From the NCBI GenBank assembly GCA_963782255.1, contig CAWAIS010000001.1, positions 5,704,001 through 5,768,000 of the forward strand: a DNA stretch of 64,000 nt, given 5' to 3'. Position numbers and translations under genes: made by a program. This document shows, piece by piece, positions 62,102-64,000 of this stretch (its first letter is position 1; each line of letters starts with the position of its first letter). The notes below the pieces were generated by a model. It saw nothing but the letters and a program-made list of their open reading frames with translations. It did not search any database and was not told the DNA's origin. This DNA is from Roseiarcus sp963782255. Lineage in GTDB: Bacteria; Pseudomonadota; Alphaproteobacteria; Rhizobiales; Beijerinckiaceae.

Positions 62102-63994
62102 TTATGGCATGGCTCCCTTGATGACCGGGTCTTTCACGTCATGCGTTGGCGGCGAATTCGCCGACTCCTGAGCAGCGGCCTCGACGACGGAGAGGCCTGT
62201 GATGAGTTGAACGCCGACCTGATAGGTCGCGTAAGACCAAATCCAGCCCAAGAATACCGATGCGCGGTTGCGGTGTCCAACCACCAGCAAGAGATGGACG
62301 GCCCCCCAGAACCACCACGCAACCACACCCGAAAGTGTGATTCGGCCGAGATCGACCACTGCGCTCTTGCGACCGATCGTCGCCAGACTGCCCCAATGCC
62401 GATACTGGAACGGCGGCGGCGGTGGATCGCCGTAGATCCGGGCGCAGAGCGCCTCGGCGACATAGGCGCCCGCCTGTTTGGCCGCCGGCGCGAGGCCCGG
62501 CGCCGGCCGGCCGTTCCAGGCTGCGACAGAGACCGTGTCTCCAATCCCGAAAATCTCGGGATGGCCGGGAACGGACAGATCCGGGCCGACCTTCAGGCGG
62601 CCCGCAGAATTGGGTTCGTGCCCAAGCCATCGCGCGGCGGGAGACGCGACGACGCCCGCAGCCCACAGAGCCGTGCCGGCCGGTATCGCTTCGCCGTTCA
62701 CGATCACGCAGCCCGCCTCGACCTTCTCCATCCGACTGTTGAGACGGACCTCGACCCCCATTTTCTGCAGCGAAGTCTGCGCCGCAAGCGAGAGGCCTTC
62801 AGGAAAGGTCGGCAGCACGCGCGGCCCCGCCTGCACGAGCATTACGCGGGCCGATGCGGGATCGATGCTGCGGAATTCGTCTGAAAGACCGAAGCGCGCA
62901 AGGTCCGCGATGGCGCCCGCGAGCTCGACTCCCGTCGGCCCCGCGCCGCAGATCACGAACGTCAGCAGGCGCGTCCGCTCGGCCGGATCGCTCGCCGCCT
63001 CGGCGCGTTCGAAAGCGCTCAGGACTCGCGCGCGAATTGCGATCGCATCCTCGACATGCTTGAGGCCCGGCGCGTCCGCGCTCCATTCCTCATGGCCAAA
63101 ATAGCCATGCGTCGCGCCCGTCGCGAGTACGAGATGATCGTAACCGACCTCGCGGCCATCGACCGTGACCGTGCGCCGCGCTGCGTCGACGCCCGTCACC
63201 GTTCCCCTCAGCACGCGAATGGCGTGGCTGTCGCGAAACAGAGCGCGGATCGGAAAGGCGATGTCGCCGGGAGAGAGGCCGGCCGTCGCGACCTGATAGA
63301 GGAGCGGCTGGAACAGGTGATAGTTGTTGCGATCGATCAGTGTGACGTCGACCGCCTCATCCTTCAGGTGGCTCGCGCATCTCAGGCCGCCGAACCCGGC
63401 GCCGACGATTACGACGTGCGGACGTTTGCCCGGCAGCATCGGCTGGCGCCCAACTAATCCCTGCAACCACGCGTCCAAGGACCAGCGTCCGGCGCCGGAG
63501 AAGGCGAGTAACAGAAACAGCAGGGTCGCATAGTAGAGAGAGGCGCCGATCCTCATTGACGCCCAGGCGCAAATCAGGGCGAGCGCGCCACTGACGAGAG
63601 GCGTCGCCAGACCGAGCGCCAACAAGGCCGCGACGACGTATGCGCCGATTCTGCTTGGCGACGTGAACAACTCGACCGGGAACCAGGTCGAAGGCGCGAT
63701 CCCGACGATGGCGAGCGCAAGCCAGACCCGCAATGCGGCCTTGAAGGGCGGCCCGAAACGAGTTGATACGGTTTCGGCCAGAACCGCGGCCCTATCCGCG
63801 AACGGCAAGGCGCTATCGCGCAGTCCCCTGGCGATGGCGGCGTCGATCGAGATAGGGCCTGCGCCAAAGACTACGTACCACGCAAACAGCGCAGCCCAGA
63901 GGAGATGGGCGTCGGCCATGCGGTAGGAGAATTGCGCCGCCAGGGACAAGGCCAGCATCACTGCAGCCGTGGGGCGCGTCAGCAGACCCAGCAT
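62102..63994 (-). CDS. DoxX-domain/NDH-2-type NADH dehydrogenase fusion (may continue past window end)
   Basis: 630 residues visible. The N-terminal about 180 residues are a DoxX-like membrane module. Then comes a type II NADH:quinone oxidoreductase: FAD site VVIVGAGFGGLRCASHL, RNNYHLFQPLLYQVATAGL, NAD site VICGAGPTGVELAGAIADL, and the FAD-end motif IFGIGDTVSV. The C-terminal membrane anchor WWFWGAVHLLLVVGHRNR is present. It transfers electrons from NADH to quinone without proton pumping. The first visible Met is within the membrane module, so the true start may lie outside. Confidence 0.88.
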   Translation of the reverse strand: MLGLLTRPTAAVMLALSLAAQFSYRMADAHLLWAALFAWYVVFGAGPISIDAAIARGLRDSALPFADRAAVLAETVSTRFGPPFKAALRVWLALAIVGIAPSTWFPVELFTSPSRIGAYVVAALLALGLATPLVSGALALICAWASMRIGASLYYATLLFLLLAFSGAGRWSLDAWLQGLVGRQPMLPGKRPHVVIVGAGFGGLRCASHLKDEAVDVTLIDRNNYHLFQPLLYQVATAGLSPGDIAFPIRALFRDSHAIRVLRGTVTGVDAARRTVTVDGREVGYDHLVLATGATHGYFGHEEWSADAPGLKHVEDAIAIRARVLSAFERAEAASDPAERTRLLTFVICGAGPTGVELAGAIADLARFGLSDEFRSIDPASARVMLVQAGPRVLPTFPEGLSLAAQTSLQKMGVEVRLNSRMEKVEAGCVIVNGEAIPAGTALWAAGVVASPAARWLGHEPNSAGRLKVGPDLSVPGHPEIFGIGDTVSVAAWNGRPAPGLAPAAKQAGAYVAEALCARIYGDPPPPPFQYRHWGSLATIGRKSAVVDLGRITLSGVVAWWFWGAVHLLLVVGHRNRASVFLGWIWSYATYQVGVQLITGLSVVEAAAQESANSPPTHDVKDPVIKGAMP

Positions 63995-64000
63995 GAACAG

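Noticed and set aside
60687..62171. 494-codon plus-strand open frame
   Set aside because: Antisense to GT2 and radical-SAM genes; shadow composition.

Overview
The window looks like a chromosomal stretch of a high-GC alphaproteobacterium, most likely Hyphomicrobiales (Rhizobiales; Beijerinckiaceae/Methylocystaceae-like). The reasons are codon use, strong AGGAGG-type ribosome sites, frequent GTG/TTG starts, and gene families common in that order (IS91 elements paired with a tyrosine recombinase, DUF3489/DUF2924, DUF3311 plus SSS symporter, TPR-type adenylate cyclases). The genus assignment is inference.

Layout. 1-10.1 kb is ordinary metabolism: a patatin end with a GntP-type permease, a DUF900 lipoprotein hydrolase, an ISAs1 element with a 10-bp target duplication, an acyl-CoA (oxalyl-CoA-like) ligase with a PanE-like reductase, and divergently a gamma-glutamyltransferase-family protein with a ChaC-like cyclotransferase. 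10.2-16.1 kb is a type I secretion operon read leftward: a repeat-rich RTX-like exoprotein, a HlyB-type ABC exporter and a HlyD-type adaptor, with a 12-bp hairpin between substrate and exporter and an AT-rich leader. 16.9-46 kb is a mobile-element quarter with four IS91-family copies. Copies A and B are equal-length 3949-bp units in inverted orientation, each broken by the same IS110/IS1111-type element at the same dinucleotide. Copies C and D are uninterrupted but 5'-truncated. Remnants of IS1595, IS110, IS21 and a RAYT-like Y1 transposase lie between them. The cargo is an SSS symporter with DUF3311, a P4-type integrase beside a possible tRNA-Ser 3'-end att remnant, a low-GC pair of nucleoside-2-deoxyribosyltransferase-like genes, two class III nucleotide cyclases of different architecture, a small heat-shock protein and several truncated genes.

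46.4-52.8 kb is the most interesting unit: a tight leftward five-gene operon of metallophosphoesterase, all-helical GASH-type protein, a zinc-cluster GTPase, a second P-loop GTPase and a GAP1-N-type protein. It matches the GTPase-centred prokaryotic conflict (immunity) systems predicted by comparative genomics, and it is bounded by broken genes (a truncated DUF2924 gene on one side, an HTH-like remnant and a 5'-truncated pta on the other). The second candidate system is the pair at 30.2-31.3 kb, in which one paralogue keeps the predicted catalytic glutamate and the other has alanine there.

54-64 kb carries a DUF2064 glycosyltransferase, a GT87-like mannosyltransferase, two radical-SAM proteins (one with a TusA-like N-terminus), a GT2 glycosyltransferase, a DoxX protein, a PhnD-like binding protein, an acyl-CoA dehydrogenase and a DoxX-NDH-2 fusion that runs to the window edge. 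Together they suggest membrane-linked glycan or small-molecule modification, whose product cannot be named from sequence. No rRNA, complete tRNA or CRISPR array was seen.
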